Positions 25,002 to 33,782 of a stretch of DNA of 64,000 nucleotides are shown in pieces (the first letter of the stretch is position 1; every line of letters starts with the position of its first letter). The translations under genes and the position numbers were made by a program. Where the stretch lies: contig NZ_JXRR01000008.1 of the NCBI RefSeq assembly GCF_000829515.1, forward strand, positions 279,591-343,590. The letters are read 5' to 3'. Under the pieces are notes generated by a model that had not been told where the DNA came from, searched no databases, and saw nothing but the letters and a program-made list of their open reading frames with translations. This stretch comes from Jeotgalibacillus campisalis. GTDB taxonomy: Bacteria; Bacillota; Bacilli; Bacillales; Jeotgalibacillaceae.

Positions 25002-26525
25002 GTGGGAATAAAAGAGAAAAAGGAAAAGAAGGAGAATAAGGCCTGGAAGGTGCCGCATACGTTTGTGATTGTGTTTGGCGTGGTGGTTCTTGCGGCAATT
25101 CTCACTTATTTAGTGCCGGTCGGGCAGTTTGAGACAGAAGAAGTTACATATAGCCAGGGAGGCGAGGAATCGTCACGAACGGTGCTGATTCCGGATAGCT
25201 TTTCAATTGTCACCGATAATGAAGGTAACCAGGTTCGCGAAGGGACGAAGCTGTTCGAAGCTGGAGGAGAGGCCGGGTTTTTAAATTACGTTTTTGAAGG
25301 TCTCGTTTCAGGAGATAAATGGGGTTCAGCCGTTGGAGTTGTGGCTTTTATCTTGATTATTGGTGGAGCGTTTGGCATTATCCTGCGCACAAAAGCAATT
25401 GAACAGGGAATCTTAAGTGTAATTGATAAAACAAAAGGAAAAGAAATTTTAATTATTCCCATCATGTTTTTCTTGTTTTCGCTTGGCGGAGCAGTGTTTG
25501 GCATGGGTGAGGAAGCAATTGCTTTTGCTATTATTCTAGTTCCATTGATGGTTGCACTTGGGTATGATGCAATTACAGGCGTCATGATTACATATGTAGC
25601 AACACAGGTTGGGTTTGCCACTTCCTGGATGAATCCATTTAGTGTAGCGATTGCGCAAGGCGTCTCGGATGTACCTGTTCTTTCGGGTGCACCTTTTAGA
25701 ATTGCGATGTGGGCTGTCTTTACGTTAATTGGTATCGTTTTTACCTGGCGTTATGCTGCACGAATTAAAAAGGATCCGAAAAAATCACTTTCGTATGATA
25801 CTGACTCTTACTTCAGAAAGCAATCGGATCTGCAGGATCTGGACGCAAAATTCACCCTGGGCCACAGTTTAGTCATCCTGACATTGATTGTCGGACTTGG
25901 CTGGATTATTTGGGGCGTAATCGAGAATGCCTATTATATCCCTGAAATTGCATCTCAGTTTTTCACCATCGGTTTAGTGTCCGGTTTGATCGCTGTGGTA
26001 TTTAAACTAAATAATATGAAGGTGGATGACATTGCAGAGGGCTTTGTCGAAGGAGCGAAGGATTTGCTGCCTGCCGCGTTGATCGTTGGTATGGCGAAAG
26101 GGATCGTGATTATTCTTGGAGGCGACAGCCCGGATGCACCGTCCGTATTAAATACGATGCTGTTTGGAGCGGGACAAGTGATAGGGGATTTCCCTGAAAC
26201 CCTGTCAGCATGGTTTATGTACGCTTTCCAATCCGTTTTTAATTTCTTTGTGGTATCCGGTTCAGGTCAAGCTGCATTAACGATGCCATTGATGGCCCCT
26301 CTGGCAGACATTGCCGGGGTTTCGCGCCAGGTAGCCGTCCTTGCCTTTCAACTGGGCGATGGCTTGACGAATATCTTTGTGCCTACTTCTGCTGCTCTTC
26401 TTGGGACGCTCGGAGCAGCAAGAGTTGATTGGGGAACGTGGGCACGTTTTATCTGGAAATTTATGCTGCTGATGATCGTGATGGCTTCAGTATTTATAGT
26501 GATAGCTACGTTGATAAACTTTTAG
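25002..26525 (+). CDS. YfcC-type C4-dicarboxylate/basic amino acid transporter family
   Basis: A 507-residue integral membrane protein with about 12 helices and the YfcC/DcuC/ArgR-type fold: GGAFGII, LGGAVFGMGEEAIAFAIILV and VVSGSGQAALTMPLMAPLAD are the two pseudo-symmetric conserved regions. Relatives exchange C4-dicarboxylates, ornithine or arginine, or import peptides. AGGGAGGAAGG directly before a GTG at 25002 gives the start. The next gene is an isoaspartyl dipeptidase, so a di- or amino-acid-type substrate derived from aspartyl peptides is plausible. Confidence 0.85.
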   Translation: MGIKEKKEKKENKAWKVPHTFVIVFGVVVLAAILTYLVPVGQFETEEVTYSQGGEESSRTVLIPDSFSIVTDNEGNQVREGTKLFEAGGEAGFLNYVFEGLVSGDKWGSAVGVVAFILIIGGAFGIILRTKAIEQGILSVIDKTKGKEILIIPIMFFLFSLGGAVFGMGEEAIAFAIILVPLMVALGYDAITGVMITYVATQVGFATSWMNPFSVAIAQGVSDVPVLSGAPFRIAMWAVFTLIGIVFTWRYAARIKKDPKKSLSYDTDSYFRKQSDLQDLDAKFTLGHSLVILTLIVGLGWIIWGVIENAYYIPEIASQFFTIGLVSGLIAVVFKLNNMKVDDIAEGFVEGAKDLLPAALIVGMAKGIVIILGGDSPDAPSVLNTMLFGAGQVIGDFPETLSAWFMYAFQSVFNFFVVSGSGQAALTMPLMAPLADIAGVSRQVAVLAFQLGDGLTNIFVPTSAALLGTLGAARVDWGTWARFIWKFMLLMIVMASVFIVIATLINF

Positions 26526-26536
26526 TGAAATTAAAG

Positions 26537-26563
26537 CACTAAAGGGGTCCGGCCCCTCTAGTG
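26537..26563. repeat. GGGGYC-type hairpin repeat, copy 2
   Basis: CACTAAAGGGG and CCCCTCTAGTG arms around TCCGG, between the transporter and dipeptidase genes. Same core as the hairpins at 24869 and 38470, without the outer stem. Confidence 0.5.
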
Positions 26564-26599
26564 TGGTAAAGATACTTTGCATTGAAAGGAGCATGCTTC

Positions 26600-27772
26600 A
26601 TGTTGAAATTGATTCGGAATGGGGATGTTTATGCCCCGCACCCGCTTGGCAAGAAGGATTTGCTGCTGGTGGATGGAAGAATCGGGTTTATTGGAGAGAA
26701 AATTGAGCGCCCTGAGGGATTCGTGGAAATAGAGGAAATTGATGCTGAAGGGAAGATTGTGGTACCTGGATTTATCGATTCCCATGTTCATATTATGGGC
26801 GGTGGGGGTGAAGGCAGTTATAAAACAAGAACGCCTGAACTCAAGCTGACGGATGCGACACTTGGCGGAGTAACAACACTTGTGGGTGTGATTGGAACCG
26901 ATGGCACGACCCGTACGATGGCGAGTTTGGTCGCAAAAGCAAGAGGACTTGAAGAAGAAGGCATTACCTGCTATGCGCATACAGGGTCCTATCAGGTGCC
27001 GGTTAAAACGCTGACGGGTACGATTGAGGATGATTTGATTTTAATTGACCGGATTATTGGTGCGGGTGAAATTGCGATTGCAGATCACCGGTCCTCTCAG
27101 CCCACGGTGGAAGAGCTTGCTAAAATTGCATCAGCCGCCCGTATTGGCGGAATGCTTTCCGGGAAAGCGGGTATTGTCAATGTTCATGTGGGAGACAGCT
27201 TCGATCATTTAGATGTCATTGAAAAGGTTGTGGAAACGACTGATATCCCGATTAAACAGTTTTATCCGACTCATATAAACCGCAATCCTCATTTGTTTGA
27301 AGCAGGTATTGCCTATGCGAAAAAAGGAGGGTATGTGGACTTTACAACGAGTTCCATTCCGAAATTTTTTGAAGAAGGCGAGGTGAAGTGCAGCGCCGCG
27401 TTAAAGAGAATGCTCGATCAAGGAGTGGATGGGTCGTTAATTACGTTCACTTCAGACGGACAGGCAAGTCTTCCGGATTTTAATGACCAAGGGGAGTTCC
27501 TTGGGCTTCAGCTCGGAAAGGTGACGACACTTTATCCTGAAGTTCGGGATGCCATTTTACAAGAGGATGTAGCAATAGAAGATGCTGTGCGGGTGATCAC
27601 AGAAAATCCTGCAGCAATCCTTAAACTGACTCAAAAAGGCCAGATCAAAGAAGGAAAAGATGCTGATCTGGTATTGCTAGATAGCGAGACACTTGAGATT
27701 GATACTGTCATTTCTCTTGGCCAGGTCATGGTTAAAAACGGAGAAGCGGTTGTGAAAGGAACATTTGAATAA
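26600..27772 (+). CDS. iadA: Isoaspartyl dipeptidase (beta-aspartyl-peptidase)
   Basis: A 390-residue amidohydrolase-superfamily metallopeptidase that cleaves beta-aspartyl dipeptides. The metal-binding DSHVHIMGGGGE (about 60-72), HTGSYQVP and IADHRSS (about 125-165), NVHVGDS and TFTSDGQASLP (catalytic Asp) are the IadA signature. AAAGGAG eight bases before the ATG at 26600 decides the start over the in-frame TTG at 26582. It is linked to the YfcC-type transporter 75 bases upstream; import plus hydrolysis of aspartyl peptides is the likely joint role. Confidence 0.92.
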   Translation: MLKLIRNGDVYAPHPLGKKDLLLVDGRIGFIGEKIERPEGFVEIEEIDAEGKIVVPGFIDSHVHIMGGGGEGSYKTRTPELKLTDATLGGVTTLVGVIGTDGTTRTMASLVAKARGLEEEGITCYAHTGSYQVPVKTLTGTIEDDLILIDRIIGAGEIAIADHRSSQPTVEELAKIASAARIGGMLSGKAGIVNVHVGDSFDHLDVIEKVVETTDIPIKQFYPTHINRNPHLFEAGIAYAKKGGYVDFTTSSIPKFFEEGEVKCSAALKRMLDQGVDGSLITFTSDGQASLPDFNDQGEFLGLQLGKVTTLYPEVRDAILQEDVAIEDAVRVITENPAAILKLTQKGQIKEGKDADLVLLDSETLEIDTVISLGQVMVKNGEAVVKGTFE

Positions 27773-27789
27773 CGTTTTTCAATTGAAGT

Positions 27790-27829
27790 AGGAGCTATCC
27801 CATTTACAGGATACGCTCCTCTTTTTTTT
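27790..27829 (+). terminator. Terminator after iadA
   Basis: AGGAGC..TATCC / GGATA..GCTCCT stem and eight T; it overlaps the stop codon of the convergent yvrJ-like gene. Confidence 0.8.
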
Positions 27830-27962
27830 ATCCTACTCGTTCGGTGAGCCCGTGTATGGATTGAATCACTGCTTCGAGTTTCGCTTCAATCCGGTGCAGT
27901 AAATAAAGGGTTACCACAATTGGAAATCCTACTTCACTAATCAGCTTAATCCACTCATCCAT
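27828..27962 (-). CDS. yvrJ: YvrJ family small membrane protein
   Basis: A 44-residue protein beginning MDEWIKLISEVGFPIVVTLY and then LLHRIEAKLEAVI, one hydrophobic helix (about 10-24) followed by an amphipathic helix. This is the YvrJ family pattern. AAAGGAGTG lies seven bases before the ATG. It follows the DUF1659 and DUF2922 genes on the same strand, the usual order for this set in bacilli. Function unknown. Confidence 0.85.
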   Translation of the reverse strand: MDEWIKLISEVGFPIVVTLYLLHRIEAKLEAVIQSIHGLTERVG

Positions 27963-28008
27963 TTTGGTTCACTCCTTTCTTTTAAAAAATAGCAGAGAGA
28001 GTGCTGAC

Positions 28009-28043
28009 AAAAGGCAGTCAGCTGTTTGCTGACCGCCTTTTGT
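28009..28043 (-). terminator. Hairpin between DUF2922 and yvrJ
   Basis: AAAAGGCGGTCAGC loop GCTGACTGCCTTTT on the minus strand, with only a short T-run; probably a partial terminator within the three-gene unit. Confidence 0.6.
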
Positions 28044-28061
28044 GATTTAAGGTGATGCCGC

Positions 28062-28280
28062 TTATACTAATTCAACGTCTTCAACGCCTCGTGCTACTAC
28101 GCGTGCACCGATAATGCCGATCAGTCCGCCTGATGGGGTAACAAATGCATCTTCAGCAATGATGTTTTCCATTACTGTTTTAATAGCGGCTGGATCTACT
28201 GGCTCGATGGGAGAATCAATCGATAGAGTGGAAGTGGCTCCGCCTGCCGTTTGAAATTGAAGTTCCAGTGACTTATTCAT
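28062..28280 (-). CDS. DUF2922 family protein
   Basis: A 72-residue soluble protein (KSLELQFQTAGGATSTLSID ... VTPSGGLIGIIGARVVARGV). It matches DUF2922 in length and in the central SI-x-x-P-x-x-P-V-DPAAIKTVMENII segment. GGTGGTG precedes the ATG. It is the middle gene of the DUF1659-DUF2922-YvrJ set, whose role is unknown. Confidence 0.85.
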   Translation of the reverse strand: MNKSLELQFQTAGGATSTLSIDSPIEPVDPAAIKTVMENIIAEDAFVTPSGGLIGIIGARVVARGVEDVELV

Positions 28281-28309
28281 ATTTTCACCACCTTTCTACT
28301 GAACTGTAA

Positions 28310-28531
28310 TTAAAACGGTTGGATTCCGGATGTTTCAACGCGCTCTGTATCTATAAGTGAATAGCTGCACAATGAAGAAAGAGCCTGTGCGGTATTGTGA
28401 AGCTGATCAGCCGTTGCTGCAAAGCGGATACGGCTAAGTGTTTTACGCTTTAAAACTGGTGTTCCATCTTGCTTTAATCCATCCTCGAAAACCAAACGAA
28501 GCTTAACATCACTAACGTAACTTACTGCCAT
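28310..28531 (-). CDS. DUF1659 family protein
   Basis: A 73-residue soluble protein with the DUF1659 pattern: VKLRLVFEDGLKQDGTPVLK followed by a basic strand and TADQLHNTAQALSSLC. AAAGGAGGTGAT before the ATG at 28531 selects this start. It leads the three-gene unit; 251 bases separate its start from the divergent subtilase gene. Confidence 0.85.
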   Translation of the reverse strand: MAVSYVSDVKLRLVFEDGLKQDGTPVLKRKTLSRIRFAATADQLHNTAQALSSLCSYSLIDTERVETSGIQPF

Positions 28532-28788
28532 GGTCAATCACCTCCTTTCACCTCCTATATCGCAACGGGAAGCAAAAAAGGATACCTTAGATCAAATCTT
28601 GTTAAACAAACGTTTAATTTACTTCTAATACACAAAAAGATCTTATTGAGACAGAGCCATTTGTCACGATTTCATGCGTGAAAAAAAAAGAGAAAAATAG
28701 AGTAAAAGTACACTAGATAAGATTGCCAATTAATAGAAAAATATGGTTTAATTATAATGTAAGAATTATGAATTTATGGGGGATGTAA

Positions 28789-31700
28789 ATGCAAAGGAAA
28801 ACAGTAAGTGTATTTTTGTCGGTTCTATTAGTTTTTTCACTTTTTTTCAGTCAAGTTGGTTCTATGGAAGTAAAAGCTGAAGTTATGGTACCGAGTGAGG
28901 AAGAAACATTATCACTTGGAGAGCCTATGGAAGCGACTTTTGAAGAAGGGGAAATGGTTCATTGGTACAAAATCGACCCTGCTGAAATGGACATTGAAGA
29001 GTTTACGCATTATCGCGTAAAGCTTCAGTCTGAACAAGAGTTGAACATTACGGTGTACTCAAGCATTGAAAACGCCATGGACAATTTGGCATTCGATCGT
29101 TATATGAATTATTCTTACATGGATGAACCGGCAATTATTGATTTTCCTCTTGCATGGGTAGGTCCCTATTACATAAAAGTGGAATCGTATGGCGGAGAGT
29201 ATTATGAAGACGAAAAAGGAGAAATTATTGAAATTACAGGCGCTCCCTATTCGATTGGGTATGATGGAATTACACTCGCTCCTTCTGATGAAATGCTTGG
29301 TGAGGAGTGTCCAGCAGAGCTCAGCATCAAACAGAGAGAAGAAGGAAAAGGTATTTTAGCAGATTTACGGACAATTCGGGAAGACGTTCTTTCAAAAACA
29401 ACTAAAGGGAAAGATCTGTCTGCCGTTTATTACAAAGCAGCTCCTTTTATCAGTACGAAAATGGTATTAAGCAAAACAACAAGAGAAGATGTTTTTAATT
29501 ATTTAGTGAAGTTAAAACCGTTATTTAAAGACACGGCGGAGAATGGAAGTTCAAGCACTTACAAAATTACAAAAGAAGATCAGGAAGCAATCAATGGCCT
29601 GTATTCGATTGCGCTTGATTCTGTTCCTGAGTTTCTTAAAGGAGATATACAAAAAGCCGGCACGAGTGTCGGGGTTTCTGATTTGACGAATCAAACCGTT
29701 ACTTCCATTTTGTCAAAAGGCGGCTACTCAACTGAGAAAGCTGATGACAATCGTCTCATTGTGAAACTGAAAGATGGAAAGAATATCAGCAGCATTCAAT
29801 CTAAATCAAAATCCTTTGGTGTTCAATCGATTGAACCACTCGCAGCTGACGAGTCTGTTTTTCCAAACATGTTTGTGCTTGAAGTAGAAGCAGGTTCTTC
29901 TTATCAGGCTTCTGCCAAATCGATGAAGACTGCTGCTGCAAGCCTTAACAAGCTTTCTGAAGTAGAGTTTGTAGAACCTGTTCAGCAGTATCAGGCATTA
30001 ACAGCGGATGCTCAGTTTTCTTATCAGTGGTCGCTTGAAAATGACGGCGCCGTTCAAGGAGAAGCTGGTGCTGATATTAAGTATTTAGAGCTTCGTGACT
30101 TGCTTGAAGGAAGAGAGCTTACCAATACACTGATTGCTGTCTTAGATACAGGAGTAGATCATACGCTTGCAGATCTAAGCGACAGTGTTCAAACGGAATC
30201 AGGCTACAACTTTGTTGGCAGGAATACGGATGCAATGGATGATTACGGGCACGGTACTCATGTAGCGGGGATTATTGCCGCTGCTACTGATAATCATTAT
30301 TCAATGGCTGGAATTAATCCTTATGCAGATATCATGTCTGTCAAGGTTCTTGACTCTTCAGGCGGCGGGGACACAGAGCAAATTGCATACGGAATTAAGT
30401 ACGCGGTTGACCAAGGTGCACAAGTATTAAATCTAAGCCTCGGCGGACCTTACAGCCGGGTAATCGAATATGCGTTAAAATATGCAAATGACCGCGATGT
30501 AACCATTGTCGCAGCCAGCGGCAATGAGGGCTACGAAGAGGTTTCTTATCCAGGGTCTTCAAAGTATGCAATCGCAGTTGGTTCAACAAATAGAATGGAT
30601 ATCGTGGCGGATTACTCGAATTATGGAGAGGGTCTTGATTTGGTTGCCCCTGGATCCGAGGTTCCAAGTCTGATGCCTGATGGCAATGTGGTCTACCAAA
30701 GCGGAACATCCATGGCTGCGCCGCACGTAGCGGCTGTTGCAGGACTTTTGCTGTCACATGATCCAACATTGCTTCCGAGTGATATCGAAAATATTTTAAC
30801 TCAAACTGCACAAGATGTAGCGTTTGAAGAAAATGATAATCCATATGTACCATATGATCCGGAAGATCCATACTTTACTACGCAATCCAGAGCAGGATAT
30901 GATCTTATATCAGGCTGGGGCAGATTAGATGCCTATAGTGCGATCAACTATTCTGATGATTATGATGGAACAGATGAACTGTTTGAACGACTCAACGGGA
31001 AAGACCGTTATGAAACATCCGTTAAAGTATCTGTTGAAGGATGGAAAAGTTCAGAGCATGTTGTGATTGCTGCTGGAGGCAATTACCCTGATGCACTTAG
31101 TGCGACACCTTTAGCTTACAAGCATCAAGCACCACTTTTGTTAACAAAAGCAAACTCTTTGCCTGCCAGTGTGAAGGACGAAATCGTACGTCTTAACGCC
31201 AAATCAGCTACAATCGTTGGCGGCGATTATGTGGTTTCACCTAATGTGGAGAAAGAATTGAAGAGTTTAGGTGTAAAAAGCATTAAGCGAATTGGCGGGA
31301 AGGATCGCTATGAGACATCTGTCAACGTCGCTAAAGATCTTGGGCTGACTGAATTGGCTGTAGTCGTTAATGGAAACAGCTATGCTGATGCCCTATCAAT
31401 AGCACCTGTGGCAGCTTGGATTGGAATGCCAATTCTTTTAACAAAATCGAATACCATTCCTCCTGCTTTACAAGAATACAAAAAAACGATTGAAAACCAA
31501 GCATTTATTATTGGTGGAGAATCAATGGTCAGCTCGAAAATTGCTAAGACGTTTCCTAATCAAAAGCGTTTAAGTGGAGCAAGCCGCTATGAAACAAATA
31601 GCGAAATTATTGATTACTTCCACAATTTAAACAGCGTTAATATGTCAACGGTCTTCTTTGCAACAGGTCAAAATTTCCCGGATGCTTTATCTGGATCGGC

Positions 31701-31866
31701 ATTAGCCGCCATGAACGGCAATCCTTTAATTTTGACGAATCCAACGAACCCTAGACAGACAACTATTGACACCGTTTCTGGTTATGCGCATGAAACGGAT
31801 AAGTACTACATCATTGGAGGGGAATCTATTCTTCCCACATCAACGATCGAGGCACTATTTGAATAA
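28789..31866 (+). CDS. Cell-wall subtilisin-family (S8) serine protease with three CWB2 repeats
   Basis: A 1025-residue secreted protease. In order: signal peptide (1-32), an extended N-terminal region with a pre-peptidase-like beta domain (about 35-165), a helical segment and inhibitor-like propeptide (about 300-405), the S8 catalytic domain (about 425-725) and three CWB2 repeats (about 735-1025). The triad is Asp in VLDTGVDH, His in YGHGTHVAG and Ser in SGTSMAAPH. The repeats (LNGKDRYETS, IGGKDRYETS, LSGASRYETN) should tether it to the wall. GGGGGATG precedes the ATG. It may process wall or spore proteins. Confidence 0.92.
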   Translation: MQRKTVSVFLSVLLVFSLFFSQVGSMEVKAEVMVPSEEETLSLGEPMEATFEEGEMVHWYKIDPAEMDIEEFTHYRVKLQSEQELNITVYSSIENAMDNLAFDRYMNYSYMDEPAIIDFPLAWVGPYYIKVESYGGEYYEDEKGEIIEITGAPYSIGYDGITLAPSDEMLGEECPAELSIKQREEGKGILADLRTIREDVLSKTTKGKDLSAVYYKAAPFISTKMVLSKTTREDVFNYLVKLKPLFKDTAENGSSSTYKITKEDQEAINGLYSIALDSVPEFLKGDIQKAGTSVGVSDLTNQTVTSILSKGGYSTEKADDNRLIVKLKDGKNISSIQSKSKSFGVQSIEPLAADESVFPNMFVLEVEAGSSYQASAKSMKTAAASLNKLSEVEFVEPVQQYQALTADAQFSYQWSLENDGAVQGEAGADIKYLELRDLLEGRELTNTLIAVLDTGVDHTLADLSDSVQTESGYNFVGRNTDAMDDYGHGTHVAGIIAAATDNHYSMAGINPYADIMSVKVLDSSGGGDTEQIAYGIKYAVDQGAQVLNLSLGGPYSRVIEYALKYANDRDVTIVAASGNEGYEEVSYPGSSKYAIAVGSTNRMDIVADYSNYGEGLDLVAPGSEVPSLMPDGNVVYQSGTSMAAPHVAAVAGLLLSHDPTLLPSDIENILTQTAQDVAFEENDNPYVPYDPEDPYFTTQSRAGYDLISGWGRLDAYSAINYSDDYDGTDELFERLNGKDRYETSVKVSVEGWKSSEHVVIAAGGNYPDALSATPLAYKHQAPLLLTKANSLPASVKDEIVRLNAKSATIVGGDYVVSPNVEKELKSLGVKSIKRIGGKDRYETSVNVAKDLGLTELAVVVNGNSYADALSIAPVAAWIGMPILLTKSNTIPPALQEYKKTIENQAFIIGGESMVSSKIAKTFPNQKRLSGASRYETNSEIIDYFHNLNSVNMSTVFFATGQNFPDALSGSALAAMNGNPLILTNPTNPRQTTIDTVSGYAHETDKYYIIGGESILPTSTIEALFE

Positions 31867-31877
31867 ATAATAGAAGA

Positions 31878-31915
31878 AAGAGCTTGAGACACACATTTGT
31901 CTCAGGCTCTTTTTA
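31878..31915 (+). terminator. Terminator after subtilase gene
   Basis: AAGAGCTTGAGACA / TGTCTCAGGCTCTT stem with T-run, of the same sequence type as the one at 13684-13716. Confidence 0.85.
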
Positions 31916-31954
31916 TGCAATAAAAGGAAATTTTAATAGAATAAAAAAAACCAA

Positions 31955-32452
31955 TTACACTTGGTGAAGGGGTGGAGGAATTAGCCAGCCTTTGTCTTTG
32001 CTCAGGTTTAAAATTTTTGCCCCAAGTTGTGCTTTTTCCATATGGAATTGGCCAAATAGCATAGCGATGTCTTCACGCACAGATTGACCAATAATTTGAC
32101 TGCAGCTGACAAGTGCAGCGGCGATGGCTGCTTGAACACTCGCGCACACTTCCATGTCTTGAAAGCGGGCACCTTCAGGGATTTCATCCAACTTTGCAAC
32201 CGGACGCGCAGGCGGTGTAGGAGGTAGACCAATCCCATTTTCGCGCAAGATTGTTTCAATTTGATCAATTTCATGCTCGCTGACTTTAATTGCCTCATCC
32301 ATTAGTTTTTGCAGATCATGGTCCCCAACATGATTCATCATGACCTGGTGTGCAGCTACACCTGCTTTTGCGGTTGTTAAATAAGACCATGTTCCAAATA
32401 CCTCTCCGTAATGCATAGGCTCTGTTTTAGGGTTTCCACTTAAAATTCCCAT
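31955..32452 (-). CDS. DUF3231 family protein (single-domain)
   Basis: A 165-residue all-helical protein. FGTWSYLTTAKAGVAAHQVM, HEIDQIETILRENGIGLPPT and PEGARF are the DUF3231 hallmarks, a ferritin/CotF-like four-helix bundle. Family members often carry two copies (about 330 residues); this has one. AAAGGAGG directly before the first ATG makes the second (32452) the better spaced start. Many spore formers express DUF3231 genes in the forespore, but that is not shown here. Confidence 0.85.
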   Translation of the reverse strand: MGILSGNPKTEPMHYGEVFGTWSYLTTAKAGVAAHQVMMNHVGDHDLQKLMDEAIKVSEHEIDQIETILRENGIGLPPTPPARPVAKLDEIPEGARFQDMEVCASVQAAIAAALVSCSQIIGQSVREDIAMLFGQFHMEKAQLGAKILNLSKDKGWLIPPPLHQV

Positions 32453-32458
32453 CGTCAT

Positions 32459-33115
32459 TCCTCCTTTTCAATTTTCACCAAGCTTGAAAACAGTCTCAGT
32501 GAACCCTGTTAGCCTGCCCTCTGGTAAAAAAAATATGATGAGAAACCTGAAAAAATTTGTTTTATTAGGTAGAAAAAAGAGATTTAGGAGAGGTTAATGA
32601 TAACGAGTCAATTAGTTGAAAACAGGAGCGAACAATCGGCTGCTGAACCTTAGATTAAGAAAGCATCGACTGTGATGAGCTCAAGCTTAATAATGTAAAT
32701 CACTGAAGACTGCCTTGTAACAATAGACGCATTATTGGTTTTATTGTAGGTTTCGGTGGAATCGGGCTCGTTTTTTGTTGTCAAATTAAAGCAAAGCTGA
32801 ATAAGCTAATTTCAGAGATGTGCTGTTATAAATTTTGTTTAGTTTGATGGGAGGAACAGCCTGAAAAAATTTCCTCAACTCATATTGTTGAGTACAGGCT
32901 GGTATGAGATGATATAATAACTAAAGAGTGTGGTCGTCGAATCTGCTCGAATGATTAGATAAATCGTCATATTTAAGTTTGGGATATGACTGTATTCATA
33001 GATTAAAAAGTGTAAAAAAAGTGAAGGCTTGTAAAACATGATGCAGCGCGGCAGTAAACTTGTTTCACAAGTGTCCCTATTCCATGAGAAACAACAATTA
33101 AACGGAGGAAGTAAT
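32459..33115. other. 657-base intergenic stretch with a nested hairpin and short ORF fragments
   Basis: An 18-codon ORF (32597-32653) has the site AGGAGAGG. A later open stretch (around 32726-32850) encodes one hydrophobic segment, GFIVGFGGIGLVFCC, but has no start or ribosome site. At 32857-32901 a two-stage hairpin forms: CAGCCTG with CAGGCTG outside and CTCAAC with GTTGAG inside. A TATAAT-like box follows near 32912. These look like remnants or an RNA leader, and none is firm. Confidence 0.35.
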
Positions 33116-33280
33116 ATGAAAAAAGGAGATATTATACTCTATAACGGAGAAGAATATACCATCCTTTCAGTTGATAATAAAAATTTTTGTGCTTTAAAAA
33201 GAAAAACCCACCCTTCGACTGTGGAGCTTGTGCATTTAAAAGACATTCGCAACTGCCAGATTATGAGTAAGATAAACTGA
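33116..33280 (+). CDS. Small beta-rich protein of unknown function
   Basis: A 54-residue protein: KKGDIILYNGEEYTILSVDN then FCALKRKTH...VELVHLKDI. The KGDIV-Y-x-G-x-x-Y-x-I start is the pattern of small SH3-like barrels. GGAGG seven bases upstream fixes the ATG at 33116, and the longer frame is not needed. A terminator follows, so it is monocistronic. Function unknown. Confidence 0.7.
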   Translation: MKKGDIILYNGEEYTILSVDNKNFCALKRKTHPSTVELVHLKDIRNCQIMSKIN

Positions 33281-33293
33281 TTTTAAATGCAAG

Positions 33294-33331
33294 AAAAGCA
33301 GATTCAGGCCACAGGCTGAATCTGCTTTTTT
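33294..33331. terminator. Bidirectional terminator
   Basis: AAAAGCAGATTCAG / CTGAATCTGCTTTT stem, between the small gene and the convergent usp gene. Confidence 0.85.
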
Positions 33332-33341
33332 ACTGTTTTTA

Positions 33342-33758
33342 TTATTTAACCACCATTACAGGGGCATCAATATATTTTACGAGCTTGTGGCTTACACTGC
33401 CTAGCAGCATGGTTTGGAGCTTATTTCGCCCCCTGCTGCCAACTAAAACCAGATCATAGCTTTTACTGTTGGCAAAGGATATGAGGGTTTCTGCAGGGTC
33501 TCCGTGCAAAATTTCGATTGAAACCTGAATGCCTTTTTGTCTTGCAATGTCAGCGTTTTTCTCAAGCATTTTTTCTCGTTTATAGCGGGCGGTATCGCTA
33601 TCGCCATAATGAAGGACGTCTGATTTTGATTTGTCTCCATCTACTACATATACCAAATCAATAGAAGATTCTTCTGGAGAAGCAGTAATTGATATTGCTT
33701 TTTGAAGTGCACGCTCTGCATGCTCCGAACCATCTATAGCAACCATTATTTTCTTCAT
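33342..33758 (-). CDS. Universal stress protein (UspA family)
   Basis: A 138-residue nucleotide-binding protein. It starts KKIMVAIDGSEHAERAL and ends GSRGRNKLQTMLLGSVSHKLV, the G-2x-G-9x-G-(S/T) ATP loop of the ATP-binding Usp class. Start 24 bases downstream of the SulP gene on the same strand; AGGAGGGATG precedes the ATG. The fixed neighbour suggests it modulates the anion transporter. Confidence 0.88.
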   Translation of the reverse strand: MKKIMVAIDGSEHAERALQKAISITASPEESSIDLVYVVDGDKSKSDVLHYGDSDTARYKREKMLEKNADIARQKGIQVSIEILHGDPAETLISFANSKSYDLVLVGSRGRNKLQTMLLGSVSHKLVKYIDAPVMVVK

Positions 33759-33782
33759 TTCTCATCCCTCCTATGGAATCAC

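Noticed and set aside
30395..30871. 158-codon minus-strand frame inside the subtilase gene
   Set aside because: Shadow of the S8 catalytic domain; His/Leu/Pro-rich composition typical of antisense readings and no ribosome site.
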